The notes under the pieces were generated by a model. It was not told the origin of the DNA and ran no database searches. It worked only from the letters and a program-made list of their open reading frames with translations. Made by a program: the position numbers and the translations under genes. Source: Rhizobium deserti (lineage in GTDB: Bacteria; Pseudomonadota; Alphaproteobacteria; Rhizobiales; Rhizobiaceae). From it: a stretch of DNA of 64,000 nucleotides. The stretch lies in contig NZ_SMTL01000001.1 of the NCBI RefSeq assembly GCF_004358025.1, forward strand, positions 1,277,937 to 1,341,936, in the 5' to 3' direction. This document shows positions 14,638 through 23,840 of this stretch, piece by piece. Within the stretch, counting starts at the first letter, position 1. Each line of letters opens with the position of its first letter.

Positions 14638-17436
14638 CTAGTTGCGTCTAAGGCCAATTTGCCTTTCGTCTTCCGTCTCCCCGAAGGCGCTTGCGTCTCG
14701 GGGATTTTCATCCGCCTCCCGGTTATCCTCCGGCGAAACGAATTGCGGTGGGACCCCGGCATCTTCGGCACGAATACCAAAGGCGTGATCCTCGAACTCT
14801 ATCACTATGTTTGCGACCTTGCAGCCTTCCGCGACTGCGTCGAGGAAGAAGGTCGATAGAACAGGAAGAAGGTCGCGGCCGATCATGATCTCGATCGCCC
14901 GGGCGCCCAATTCGCTCGTCTTGGCACGCCCGACCAGGGCTTCGCGCGCCTGCGACGAGAGCGAGAGCGCAGTTCCGTAAGCGGCAAGGATCCGCTGCCG
15001 TATGCGGTCGATCTGGATGTCGACGATGCCGGCAAGGCTTTCGGTTCCAAGCGGCATGAAAGGCAGGATGGTGGTGCGTCCGAGAAATGCCGGTTTGAAA
15101 TGTTTCTGCAGTTCGGGCAGCAGCAAAGCTTCCAGCGCCTCGCCCTCCGGCATGGTGTCAGGATCGGCAGCAAGGCTTGCAAGAAGCTCGGACCCCGTAT
15201 TGGCGGTCATGAAAATCGTGGTGTTCTTGAAATCGATGTCGCGGCCTTCGCCGTCGCGCAACACGCCCTTGTCGAAGACCTGGTAGAATATCTCCTGAAC
15301 ACCGGGATGAGCCTTGTCGACCTCGTCAAGCAGCAGAACCCCATAGGGCCGGCGGCGCACGGCCTCGGTCAAGACGCCGCCTTCACCATAGCCGACATAG
15401 CCGGGCGGCGAACCGAGAAGCATGGAAATCTTATGCTCTTCCTTGAACTCCGACATGTTGATCGTTGTCAGATGTTGGGGGCCGCCGTAGAGCATGTCGG
15501 CCAGGGAAAGCGCTGTTTCGGTCTTGCCGGTACCGGACATACCGACCAGCAGGAAGACCGCCGGCGGCCGGCGCGGGTCCGAAAGCCCGGCACGAGCGGC
15601 GCGCATCGCGGACGCAATACGCGCGATTGCAGCATCCTGCCCAAGCACCTTTTCCTTCAGCCGCGCGTCGAGCGACTTTACCGTCTCGACCTGATCGGAC
15701 AACAATTTGCCAACCGGGATGCCAGTCCAGCGCGCCACCACGGCGGCAACCACGTCCTTGTCCACGACCCGCGGTACCAGCGGCTTTTCGCCCGCCACCG
15801 CCGAGAGGCTCAGCTCGGTTGCCGAAAGTGCGGCCCTGGCACTTTCCGGTGTCATGGCGTGCGCCGGGAAAGGCGCAACATTGGCACTGACCTCGCCGCC
15901 GTCAGCCTCGCCGCCGCTGACATCGAGGGACGTCACATGGCCGTCCTGGCTGAACACCGCCTCAAGCCGATCGGCCTCGCGCGCCAGCCGCATCTCTTCG
16001 TCGAGCTTCGACTGCACCGCCTCAATCTCGACCGCGATGGCCGCCTGCTCATCCGCGATTACAGCAAGCCGTTCCAGCGTTTGCGCTGTTTCAGGCTCGT
16101 TCTTCAACCAAGCAGCCTCCTGCTCGAGCAGGTCCTTCTCGGTCGTCAACTGCTTCAGCGCTTCCGGTACTGTCTGGCGCGAAAGTGCAACCGCAGCGGC
16201 AGCCGTATCGATCAAGCTGATCGCCTTGTCGGGCAATTGTCGCGCCGGCATATAGCGTGCCGACAGTCGCACCGCGGCAACAATGGCTTCGTCGCGGATT
16301 CGCACCTGGTGATGTTTTTTGAGGTTTTCCGCGACGCCGCGCAGCATGCGGATGGCGGTCGCCTCGTCGGGTTCGCCCACCAGCACCGTTTGAAACCGGC
16401 GTGTCAGGGCGGCGTCTTTCTCAATGAAGCGCTTGTATTCGCTCCAGGTCGTCGCAGCGATGGTGCGCAGTTCGCCGCGCGCCAGGGCAGGCTTCAGGAT
16501 ATTGGCCGCATCGCCCTGCCCCGCCTGGCCCCCGGCACCGATCAGGCCATGCGCCTCGTCGATAAATAGGATCACCGGATCGGGCGAGCCTTTGACCGCA
16601 TCGACCACGCCATGCAGCCGTCGCTCGAACTCGCCCTTCACACCCGCTCCCGCCTGCAGCAGGCTAAGGTCAAGCAGCAGCAGCCTTACATCCTTGAGGC
16701 GGTCCGGCACATTACCGGCGACGATCTCAAGCGCAAAAGCCTCGGCCACGGCCGTCTTGCCGACACCGGCCTCGCCGACCAGGATCGGGTTGTTCTGCCG
16801 CCGGCGCATGAGGATGTCGACGACCTGCCTTAGCTCGACGTCTCTTCCAATGACCGGATCAATGCGGCCTTCACGGGCATCCGCCGTCATGTCGCGCGTG
16901 TAGAGGCGCAGGAATTCATTGTCGGCCGCCGAGGAACCCGACGACCCCAAGGTCGGCTTTGATGGCTCCAGCGACGCGGTGCCCGCGGCCTGCAACATAC
17001 GATCCAGCGAAGTCTTGTCGAGGCCACGCAGAGACGGAGCAATGCCGCGTGCAACGACGCGCAAACTCGCTTCGCTGGTGAGTGCAACAAGCAGATCGGC
17101 CAAAGCAACGCTGTCGCGACCGCATTGCAGGGAGGCGACCAGCCAAGCTTCGCGCGCCAGAGTCAAAAGGTTTTGGGAAAGCGTCAGTGCGCCGCCGTCT
17201 TGGCTCGACATATCAGCGATTGCTACATCAAGCTCGGCGCGCAGGGCCTGCGCCGACACATTCAGTTCTTCTAGGGAACGACTACAATCTGGAAGGTCGA
17301 GCAGCGCCCGCAGCCAGTGAGCGACTTCCACAACCGGATGCCGATGGCGCGCAGCTATTGATGCGCCTGTCTCAAGACCGACACGCAGATTGGGCTCAAG
17401 CGTTCTGATCAGACGGTTGAGATCTATATTGGACAT
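14638..17436 (-). CDS. clpV: ClpV, T6SS sheath-recycling AAA+ ATPase (TssH)
   Basis: 932 residues. An N-domain (about 1-160) for binding contracted TssB/TssC is followed by two AAA+ modules. The first has Walker A GEAGVGKT (from 221) and Walker B LFIDEAH; the second has GMSGTGKT (from 632) and LLLDEVDKAH. A coiled M-domain lies near 390-500. The ClpV-specific insertion and length separate it from ClpB. It disassembles the contracted sheath in the cytosol. It heads the minus-strand unit clpV-hcp-unknown-toxin-immunity and is divergent from the tss operon. Confidence 0.95.
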   Translation of the reverse strand: MSNIDLNRLIRTLEPNLRVGLETGASIAARHRHPVVEVAHWLRALLDLPDCSRSLEELNVSAQALRAELDVAIADMSSQDGGALTLSQNLLTLAREAWLVASLQCGRDSVALADLLVALTSEASLRVVARGIAPSLRGLDKTSLDRMLQAAGTASLEPSKPTLGSSGSSAADNEFLRLYTRDMTADAREGRIDPVIGRDVELRQVVDILMRRRQNNPILVGEAGVGKTAVAEAFALEIVAGNVPDRLKDVRLLLLDLSLLQAGAGVKGEFERRLHGVVDAVKGSPDPVILFIDEAHGLIGAGGQAGQGDAANILKPALARGELRTIAATTWSEYKRFIEKDAALTRRFQTVLVGEPDEATAIRMLRGVAENLKKHHQVRIRDEAIVAAVRLSARYMPARQLPDKAISLIDTAAAAVALSRQTVPEALKQLTTEKDLLEQEAAWLKNEPETAQTLERLAVIADEQAAIAVEIEAVQSKLDEEMRLAREADRLEAVFSQDGHVTSLDVSGGEADGGEVSANVAPFPAHAMTPESARAALSATELSLSAVAGEKPLVPRVVDKDVVAAVVARWTGIPVGKLLSDQVETVKSLDARLKEKVLGQDAAIARIASAMRAARAGLSDPRRPPAVFLLVGMSGTGKTETALSLADMLYGGPQHLTTINMSEFKEEHKISMLLGSPPGYVGYGEGGVLTEAVRRRPYGVLLLDEVDKAHPGVQEIFYQVFDKGVLRDGEGRDIDFKNTTIFMTANTGSELLASLAADPDTMPEGEALEALLLPELQKHFKPAFLGRTTILPFMPLGTESLAGIVDIQIDRIRQRILAAYGTALSLSSQAREALVGRAKTSELGARAIEIMIGRDLLPVLSTFFLDAVAEGCKVANIVIEFEDHAFGIRAEDAGVPPQFVSPEDNREADENPRDASAFGETEDERQIGLRRN

Positions 17437-17543
17437 CTATCAAGGCCTGCCTTTTTGAGGAAGTTCAGTGTTCTTTCGAGATGCCAGGCAACAACTAGAG
17501 CGGTCACTCAGGCTTGTCCAGCCGGCAAGATGCGCTATTTTCA

Positions 17544-17571
17544 AAATTAGTTCAGTCGAGCGATGTCACAA
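17544..17571 (-). promoter_or_regulatory. Putative clpV-hcp promoter
   Basis: On the minus strand TTGTGA (17571-17566) and TAATTT (17549-17544) are separated by 16 bases, a fair sigma-70 match about 110 bases before the clpV ATG. Spacing and sequence only; no start site data. Confidence 0.35.
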
Positions 17572-17593
17572 ATCTGTCGTGAGCCAGCAGAGG

Positions 17594-17622
17594 TTGACAA
17601 GCCAATATAGCCTGCCCAAAAT
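17594..17622 (+). promoter_or_regulatory. Putative tss operon promoter
   Basis: TTGACA (17594-17599) and CAAAAT (17617-17622) are separated by 17 bases, a strong sigma-70-like match 45 bases before the chosen tssA start. No -24/-12 sigma-54 site was seen in the divergent region. Confidence 0.5.
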
Positions 17623-17667
17623 GTCCTTCAGAGTGACTAAGCTTTGGTTTTTGGAGATATTTTTCGC

Positions 17668-18741
17668 GTGAACGTCCTCCAGATTGCCGCTCCACTTGAT
17701 CAAAACGATCCATGCGGAGAAAACGTGCGGACCAATACTTCCGCTCGCGCAATATATTATAGAATTAAGGATGCCAGAAACGCTGCCCGGACCGCAGAGC
17801 GCGGAATAGATCCGGGTGAAACCATTGGCGTTTCACCAGCATGGCAGGATGTTAACAATCTTGGATTGCAGATACTTTCTTCCGAAAGCAAAGACATCGA
17901 AGTATTGGCCTGGCTTGCGGAAGCCCAGCTTCGGCTGCGCGGCTTCGAAGGCCTAAGGGATGTCTACGAGGCCACGGTGTCGCTTTTGGACAACTATTTC
18001 GATTCTATTCACTCTATCGGCGATGACGATTTTGAAGAGCGTTTCGCCCCCCTGGCAGGGCTTAACGGTATCGGCGGCGAAGGCACGATCATTCAGCCGA
18101 TCCGTTTGACTTCATTGATCCCTGGCGGAAAATTCGCGCAGTTTTCGCTCTGGGATTTTCAGCTCGGTCAACGGCCGGGTCAAGCGGAGCGACGTGAGGA
18201 ACTGCAGCAGGCAGCGACAGAGGTCGGAGTCGCGGCCATGGCAGATCACCTGGCCGTGCTGACGCAGTGCATGCAGGCATACGATCGCTTGGTGGATTTA
18301 CTCGACCAACGCTGCGGCGACCAGGCTCCTCCCAGTTCCAACACACGCAATGCATTGCAGGAGGCTGCGGCTGCAATCCGCGTACTTGCTGGAATAGAGG
18401 CCGAAACCGCCGCTCCCGCCTCTCCGGCAGCTGTCGAGCGATCAGAACCTCATCCAGCCGAGACAGGCGAACGCAATGACGAGGTGGCGCCGGTCCGGTC
18501 TCTGACGGTCGACGCTATTCGCTCCCGCGATCAGGCCTTTGAAATCCTGACGACGGTGGCCCGTTATTTCCGCCGCAACGAACCCCATTCGCCGATCGCC
18601 ATGTCCATAGATACGCTTGTGCGGCGCGGCCGGATGGATTTCTCGGAACTGCTGGCGGAACTTCTGCCGGAACAGGCGGTGCGCCACGCAGTCCTGACAG
18701 CCGCAGGCATCCAACCCGCGACGGAGGATCGCGGGAGCTGA
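17668..18741 (+). CDS. tssA: TssA (ImpA), T6SS cap/baseplate protein
   Basis: About 357 residues. The ImpA N-domain is recognised by A-P-L-D-Q-N-D-P-C-G-E-N-V-R near the start and the W-L-A-E-A-Q-L-R-x-x-G-F-E-G-L segment near residue 85. The C-terminal part has S-R-D-Q-A-F-E-I-L-x-x-V-A-R-Y-F-R-R-N-E-P-H-S-P, usual for the short TssA class. TssA coordinates sheath assembly at its distal end. I chose the GTG at 17668 (N-V-L-Q-I-A) because GGAGAT precedes it; an ATG at 17644 in frame is the alternative. First gene of the plus-strand tss operon. Confidence 0.9.
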   Translation: MNVLQIAAPLDQNDPCGENVRTNTSARAIYYRIKDARNAARTAERGIDPGETIGVSPAWQDVNNLGLQILSSESKDIEVLAWLAEAQLRLRGFEGLRDVYEATVSLLDNYFDSIHSIGDDDFEERFAPLAGLNGIGGEGTIIQPIRLTSLIPGGKFAQFSLWDFQLGQRPGQAERREELQQAATEVGVAAMADHLAVLTQCMQAYDRLVDLLDQRCGDQAPPSSNTRNALQEAAAAIRVLAGIEAETAAPASPAAVERSEPHPAETGERNDEVAPVRSLTVDAIRSRDQAFEILTTVARYFRRNEPHSPIAMSIDTLVRRGRMDFSELLAELLPEQAVRHAVLTAAGIQPATEDRGS

Positions 18742-18830
18742 CACAAAATTATATTGCACGGGGGCCTTGCCCGCCAGCGATTTGCAACAATTTCAACCCT
18801 TGATCTGCCGATGGCACGAAGGAGAATTCG

Positions 18831-19370
18831 ATGGCAAGTGTGCACGAGAAACTGGAAAGGGTCCGTAAGCCGCGCGTCCACATCAAGTATGAGGTGGAAA
18901 CCGAAGGCGCTATGGTGGTCAAGGAACTGCCCTTCGTGGTCGGGGTGCTCGGCGATTTTTCCGGCAATCCGACGCAGCCGCTCAAGCCCTTCGGCGAGCG
19001 GAAGTTCGTCCAGATCGACCGCGACAATTTCGATGACGTGATGCGCCGGATGACGCCGGGCCTCAATTTGTCCGTGAAGAACACGCTGAAAGATGATGGC
19101 ACCGAGCTTCCGGTTTCGCTGAAATTCGAAAGCATGGACGATTTCGAACCGGGCTCCGTCGTTAACCAGGTTCCTGCACTGAAAGCACTGCTCGATGCGC
19201 GCAACGAATTGCGTGACCTGATGAGCAAGGCGGATCGCTCTGAAGAGCTGGAGCGGCTGCTGGAGGACATCCTGCAAAACAAGGCCGACCTTTCGCAGCT
19301 CGTTGCCCAGCTTGGCGGAAAGTCACTGAACGGCAACTCCCCGGAGGGCAAGCAGGACTCCGTCAGCTGA
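18831..19370 (+). CDS. tssB: TssB (ImpB/VipA), small sheath subunit
   Basis: 179 residues with the family marks [10 protein letters not shown] near residue 16, [14 protein letters not shown] and [11 protein letters not shown]. It pairs with TssC to build the contractile sheath in the cytosol. The ATG follows AAGGAG at 6 bases. It lies 89 bases after tssA, a somewhat wide gap without a visible terminator. Confidence 0.97.
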   Translation: MASVHEKLERVRKPRVHIKYEVETEGAMVVKELPFVVGVLGDFSGNPTQPLKPFGERKFVQIDRDNFDDVMRRMTPGLNLSVKNTLKDDGTELPVSLKFESMDDFEPGSVVNQVPALKALLDARNELRDLMSKADRSEELERLLEDILQNKADLSQLVAQLGGKSLNGNSPEGKQDSVS

Positions 19371-19492
19371 ATGCCGCCGGCGCGCGGCTCTTTGCGCGCT
19401 CAAAAAGTTCTGCCCTCGATATGTTCTAGAAGCAGTGCCTACCGTGATGTCTCTGACCACAAGGGCCGCAGCTCCGTAAGAAGGATTGACCC

Positions 19493-20974
19493 ATGAGCGC
19501 TGATACCCAATTGCAGGCGAAGGAAAACGTCGATTTTGCACAGGATCAGGACCTTCTGTCCAAGGTGGTCGCAGCGACCCGGCAGACTGAGCCGAACCGT
19601 GCCCAGGACCTCCTACGAACTCTGACCGACCAAGCCCTCAAGGGCACCGTCACCTATGATCGCAACCTGACGATCACCCTCAACAACGCGATTGCCGAAC
19701 TCGACAAGACGATTTCGCAGCAGCTCGCGGCGATCATGCAGGCGCCGGAATTCGTGAAGTTGGAAGGCACTTGGCGCGGGCTGCAATATCTTGTCAAGAA
19801 CTCGGAGACGAGCGTCAATCTGAAGATCCGCGTGCTCAACGCCTCCAAGCGCGAAGTCAGCAAGGACTTGGCGAAGGCTGTGGAATTCGACCAGTCGCGG
19901 CTGTTCAAATCCGTGTATGAAGACGAATTCGGCACGCCGGGCGGCGAGCCGATGGGCGCCCTGATCGGCGATTACGAGTTCGACAATTCCTTTGACGACG
20001 TGCAGCTACTGCAAGGCGTATCGTCGATCGCAGCGGCCGCCTTTGCACCCTTCATCTCGGCGGCCAGCCCGCGCATGTTCGGCTTCGAGGACTACCGCGA
20101 ATTAGCCAAGCCCCGTGATCTCGAAAAGATCTTCGAGACGGTAGAATATGCCAAATGGCGCAGCCTGCGCGAAAGTGACGATTCCCGCTTTGTAACGCTT
20201 GCCATGCCACGCGTTCTTGCACGCATGCCCTATGGCCCGCAGACCAGCAAGATCGACGAGTTCAACTATGACGAAACCGGCGGCTCGAAGAATGGCGAAC
20301 TGCCGCACGAGAACTATTGCTGGATGAATGCCGCCTATGTGATGGGCACACGACTGACCGAGGCATTTGCCAAGAGCGGCTGGTGCACGGCGATCCGCGG
20401 TGCCGAAAATGGCGGCAAGGTAGAGGGCTTGCCGATGCATGTCTTTGCCAGCGACGACGGAGACCTGGACCTGAAATGCCCGACGGAAGTCGGCATTACC
20501 GACCGGCGCGACGCCGAACTCGGCAAGCTCGGCTTCCTGCCCCTCTGCCATTACAAGAACACCGATTACGCCGTGTTCTTCGGTGCCCAGACCACCCACA
20601 AGCCTAAGCTCTACGACCGCCCGGAAGCCACGGCCAATGCGGCCGTGTCGGCTCGCTTGCCTTATATGATGGCGACCTCGCGCTTCGCCCATTATCTGAA
20701 GGTGATGGGCCGCGACAAGATCGGCTCGTTCATGGAGGCAAAAGATTGCGAGGCCTGGCTCAACCGCTGGATCTCCAACTACGTCAATGCCAACGACGAA
20801 GCGGGCGAGGAATCACGCGCCAAATACCCGCTGCGCGATGCCAAGGTCACGGTCCAGGAAATTCCGGGCAGGCCCGGCTCCTATAATGCCGTGGCCTGGA
20901 TGCGCCCTTGGCTGCAGATGGAGGAACTGACCACCTCGCTTCGGATGGTGGCGCGCATTCCGTCCAAATCCTGA
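19493..20974 (+). CDS. tssC: TssC (ImpC/VipB), large sheath subunit
   Basis: 493 residues, the usual length. Signature stretches are seen in order: [12 protein letters not shown] near 85, [16 protein letters not shown] near 145, [13 protein letters not shown] near 180, D-S-R-F-V-x-L-x-M-P-R near 235 and the C-terminal [15 protein letters not shown]. It forms the sheath with TssB and is the ClpV substrate through TssB/TssC interfaces. A second, shorter TssC homologue follows. Confidence 0.97.
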   Translation: MSADTQLQAKENVDFAQDQDLLSKVVAATRQTEPNRAQDLLRTLTDQALKGTVTYDRNLTITLNNAIAELDKTISQQLAAIMQAPEFVKLEGTWRGLQYLVKNSETSVNLKIRVLNASKREVSKDLAKAVEFDQSRLFKSVYEDEFGTPGGEPMGALIGDYEFDNSFDDVQLLQGVSSIAAAAFAPFISAASPRMFGFEDYRELAKPRDLEKIFETVEYAKWRSLRESDDSRFVTLAMPRVLARMPYGPQTSKIDEFNYDETGGSKNGELPHENYCWMNAAYVMGTRLTEAFAKSGWCTAIRGAENGGKVEGLPMHVFASDDGDLDLKCPTEVGITDRRDAELGKLGFLPLCHYKNTDYAVFFGAQTTHKPKLYDRPEATANAAVSARLPYMMATSRFAHYLKVMGRDKIGSFMEAKDCEAWLNRWISNYVNANDEAGEESRAKYPLRDAKVTVQEIPGRPGSYNAVAWMRPWLQMEELTTSLRMVARIPSKS

Positions 20975-20982
20975 TGCACCAC

Positions 20983-21015
20983 TTCACGCGGCGCAACCCG
21001 CGCTGCGTGAATTTT
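20983..21015 (+). terminator. Terminator-like hairpin inside the tss operon
   Basis: TTCACGC (20983-20989) pairs with GCGTGAA (21005-21011), continued by an inner GC-rich stem of about 5 pairs including one G-U, and TTTT follows at 21012-21015. It begins 8 bases after the tssC stop and before the tssC2 gene. It would act as an attenuator or processing site that keeps sheath genes more abundant than the downstream machinery. Confidence 0.55.
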
Positions 21016-21119
21016 CCTGGCATTGTTTCACATCTTCACACCGTTCAAGTTTTTCAAGCAGTTCGAGACGCCAGCCTTAAAAGCATCGCTTCTCCAAGTG
21101 CTCCGGATTTGAGATCAGG

Positions 21120-22511
21120 ATGACAATGGGTTCTTGCACAGAGTGGAGGCGCCGGGCGGACCAGTTGATCGCACTGATCGACGAGGCTTTGAACCGCCAG
21201 GTGAACGAGATCCTGCACCATCCCGACTTCCAGGCTATGGAAGCGCGCTGGCGCGGTCTCGCCATGCTCGTGCGAGAATCCGGCCGCAGCGGCGACGTCA
21301 AGGTGAAGCTTCTCAGCTTCAGCTGGCGCGAACTGGCGCGCAGCATGGAGCGAGCCTCGGATTTCGATCAAAGCCACCTCTTCGAACTGGTTTACAATCG
21401 CGAATTCGGCATGCCGGGCGGCGAGCCTTTCGGGCTTATGGTCGGAGATTATTATTTCTCTCCTACGGAGCCGGAGGATGGCGACGCCATCACCACGCTC
21501 ACCGATCTGGGCATGGTGGCTGCCGCAGCCTTTTGCCCATTTGTCGCCGGCGCCTCGCCGCAAGCCCTAGGCATAGAACAGTTCAACGAACTCAACCGGG
21601 TGCAGGATTTCTCTTGGCTGGCCAATGACCCGACAAGGCTGCGCTGGAACGGCCTTCGGGGCCGCGACGATTCCCGCTTTCTTGGCTTGGTGGCACCCCG
21701 CGTCCTGATGCGCTCCCAGCACGAGCCCTATGCACGACGGCGCGACGACGGTTTTCCGTTCCGCGAAAGTGTCGCAGCCGACGGCAGCTCGCTTCTGTGG
21801 GGTAATGGCGCCTTTGCCTTTGCAACCGTGGTCATCCGCAACTTCATCGAATCGGGCTGGTTTGCAGATATACGCGGCGTCACGCAGGATACAATTGACG
21901 GCGGCATGCTGAGCACGGCGGAGCTGCGCCCCTATGACTTGGGGACGGAAAGCAGCGGCTTGTCGGCCCAGCCGCCGGTGGAAGTCCGCTTGACCAGCGT
22001 CCAGGAGCAGCAGGTCTGCGATCTGGGCCTTATTCCGGTGGCAACCACCTATTTGTCGGCTTCAGCGATCTTCAATTCCAACCAGTCCTTGCACGCACCA
22101 TCGCATTACACTAACGAGCATGCACGCCAGAACGCCCGGCTTGCAGCCATGCTGCAATATGTTCTCTGCGCCTCGCGTTTCTCGCATTACCTAAAGGTGA
22201 TCATGCGCGACGAGATCGGCCAACTCGCCGATGCCATCTCGATCCAGCGCAAACTTGAAGACTGGCTGACCGGTTATACGCTCGGCAATGACGATGCCGA
22301 TCTTTCGCTTCGCACTCGCTTCCCGCTGCGCTCGGCCGGCATCAGCGTCCACGAAATCCCCGGAAAGCCCGGCACTTTCTCCTGCACGGTCCGTCTGCAG
22401 CCGCATTTCCAGCTCGACGACGTTTCCACCAGCTTCCACCTTATTGCAGAAACTGCAAACACTGCCGAGGCGTCATCACGTCCGGTCGTGCCCGAAAGGA
22501 TGTCCGCATGA
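21120..22511 (+). CDS. Second TssC-like sheath protein (ImpD, TssC2)
   Basis: 463 residues, a diverged paralogue of the preceding tssC. It keeps M-E-A-R-W-R-G-L near residue 40, F-G-M-P-G-G-E-P-F-G near 98, A-A-A-F-C-P-F-V-A-G-A-S-P, D-S-R-F-L-G-L-V-A-P-R and R-F-S-H-Y-L-K-V-I-M-R-D-E-I-G-Q. It is shorter at the N-terminus, where TssC carries the handshake strand to TssB. Agrobacterium has the same pair (TssC41 and TssC40). Its exact role is unsettled; it may modify sheath assembly. It sits 145 bases after tssC, behind a hairpin. Confidence 0.93.
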   Translation: MTMGSCTEWRRRADQLIALIDEALNRQVNEILHHPDFQAMEARWRGLAMLVRESGRSGDVKVKLLSFSWRELARSMERASDFDQSHLFELVYNREFGMPGGEPFGLMVGDYYFSPTEPEDGDAITTLTDLGMVAAAAFCPFVAGASPQALGIEQFNELNRVQDFSWLANDPTRLRWNGLRGRDDSRFLGLVAPRVLMRSQHEPYARRRDDGFPFRESVAADGSSLLWGNGAFAFATVVIRNFIESGWFADIRGVTQDTIDGGMLSTAELRPYDLGTESSGLSAQPPVEVRLTSVQEQQVCDLGLIPVATTYLSASAIFNSNQSLHAPSHYTNEHARQNARLAAMLQYVLCASRFSHYLKVIMRDEIGQLADAISIQRKLEDWLTGYTLGNDDADLSLRTRFPLRSAGISVHEIPGKPGTFSCTVRLQPHFQLDDVSTSFHLIAETANTAEASSRPVVPERMSA

Positions 22512-23338
22512 CGCTCTCCGAAACCATTTCCCAAGCGCTCGGCAATGACGCCCTGGACGAGGCATTGCAGGCGGCCAAGGCGCATCTGAAAGCCAAGCCT
22601 TCCGACCAGGAAGCGCGCCATCTTTATATCGACCTGCTGATCTTGGCCGGCGACTATGAGCGCGCCGACAACCAGTGCAGCCTAGCCGTCACTTTCGCTC
22701 CCGACGCGACCATGGGCTTCGTGCTTCTGCGCAACACGTTGCGTGGCATGGCTGCACGAGATGCCTGGTTTGCGACAGGTGCCGTGCCCGAATTCCCGGG
22801 CGGCCCCAGCGAAATGGACCAATTGGGCCTCCGCCTTGGCATCGCCCATCGGTCAGGCGATGCGAGCGACGCGAAAAGCGCCTTGGAAAAGCTAGAGGAA
22901 GCGCGCGGCGAACGGCCGATGATCTGGAATGGCAATCCGATTTCGGATTTTCGCGATCTCGACGACCGTATGCCGCATGCGCTTGAAGTCATCATGACCG
23001 GCGGCGGCTATCTCTGGATCGATTTTGCAAAGATCGCGTCCCTCGCCGTCGAGCCGATCGCCCGGCCTCGCGACCTGGCCTTCCGCAGCGCCGAACTTTC
23101 CTTGAACGACGGCGCCGTCGCGTCGGTGCTGATCCCGGCGATCTATCCGGGAACCGGCGACGCGGCAAGGCTGCGGCTCGGACGCGAAACCGAATGGGTG
23201 GAGGAGCCGACCGGCATCACTACCGGCCGCGGCCAGCGTTGCTTCCTCGCCGGTGACGAACTGGTGTCCTTCCATGACATACTGACTCTCGAAATGGCCG
23301 AGGGGACGACAGCGGGAAAGCAGGCCGCCCATGGTTGA
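22508..23338 (+). CDS. tagJ: TagJ (ImpE), T6SS accessory protein
   Basis: 276 residues. The first half is a TPR-like helical region (A-L-Q-A-A-K-A-H-L-K-A-K-P, D-Q-E-A-R-H-L-Y-I-D-L-L-I-L-A-G-D-Y-E-R-A-D). The second half has the ImpE W-I-D-F-x-x-I and D-L-A-F-R-S-A-E-L motifs and P-A-I-Y-P-G. TagJ proteins bind the TssB N-terminus and help sheath handling. Its ATG overlaps the preceding stop by 4 bases, so translation is coupled. Confidence 0.93.
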   Translation: MTLSETISQALGNDALDEALQAAKAHLKAKPSDQEARHLYIDLLILAGDYERADNQCSLAVTFAPDATMGFVLLRNTLRGMAARDAWFATGAVPEFPGGPSEMDQLGLRLGIAHRSGDASDAKSALEKLEEARGERPMIWNGNPISDFRDLDDRMPHALEVIMTGGGYLWIDFAKIASLAVEPIARPRDLAFRSAELSLNDGAVASVLIPAIYPGTGDAARLRLGRETEWVEEPTGITTGRGQRCFLAGDELVSFHDILTLEMAEGTTAGKQAAHG

Positions 23339-23840
23339 CCCGCTCGAACGCTATCGGCCACGCGACCGTGTCCTCGCCCGATCGATCCTCGACCGGCTGA
23401 TCGATGATGAGCCGGATCGCATGTTCGATCCACCGGTCAGCATGGTGGATCAGGTCCGCGATATGCGGGAATCGGTACGGCGCGATCTGGAGGCGCTGCT
23501 CAACACCCGCCGCTGCCCGGAAGCGCCGCCTGCTCCGCTTGTCGAACTAAGGGATGCACTGGTCAGCTATGGCGTCGACGGCATGGTTTCGGCCAATCTC
23601 GCCACCGACGAAGCAAAACTCAAGCTCGCTCAAATGGTCGAGCGTCGCATCTCCATGTTCGAAACGCGGCTATCTGATGTGCGCGTGACCATCCTGAAAA
23701 GCAGGACGATGACCGAGCGGGCACTGAGGATGCGGATCCAGGCGACGTTTCGCCTGCATGAAGGCATGCCGCCGATCAGCTTCGAGTCGACCATCGACCC
23801 TTCCACGCAGCGCTTCCTGGTGGAGGCAGCAAATGGCTGA
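23331..23840 (+). CDS. tssE: TssE (ImpF), gp25-like baseplate protein
   Basis: 169 residues with the gp25 fold: V-R-D-M-R-E-S-V-R-R-D-L-E-A-L-L-N-T-R-R in the middle, S-Y-G-V-D-G, and E-x-R-I-S-x-F-E-x-R-L-x-D-V-R-V. The conserved E-A-L-L-N-T-R motif of TssE is intact. It joins the sheath to the baseplate wedges. Overlaps tagJ by 8 bases and tssF by 8 bases. Confidence 0.94.
   Translation: MVDPLERYRPRDRVLARSILDRLIDDEPDRMFDPPVSMVDQVRDMRESVRRDLEALLNTRRCPEAPPAPLVELRDALVSYGVDGMVSANLATDEAKLKLAQMVERRISMFETRLSDVRVTILKSRTMTERALRMRIQATFRLHEGMPPISFESTIDPSTQRFLVEAANG

Noticed and set aside
15100..16569. 489-codon plus-strand open frame
   Set aside because: Antisense to clpV; composition is that of a shadow frame.
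17437..17667. Sigma-54 promoter between clpV and tssA
   Set aside because: No GG-N10-GC pair of the TGGCAC-N5-TTGCA type was found; sigma-70-like elements fit better.
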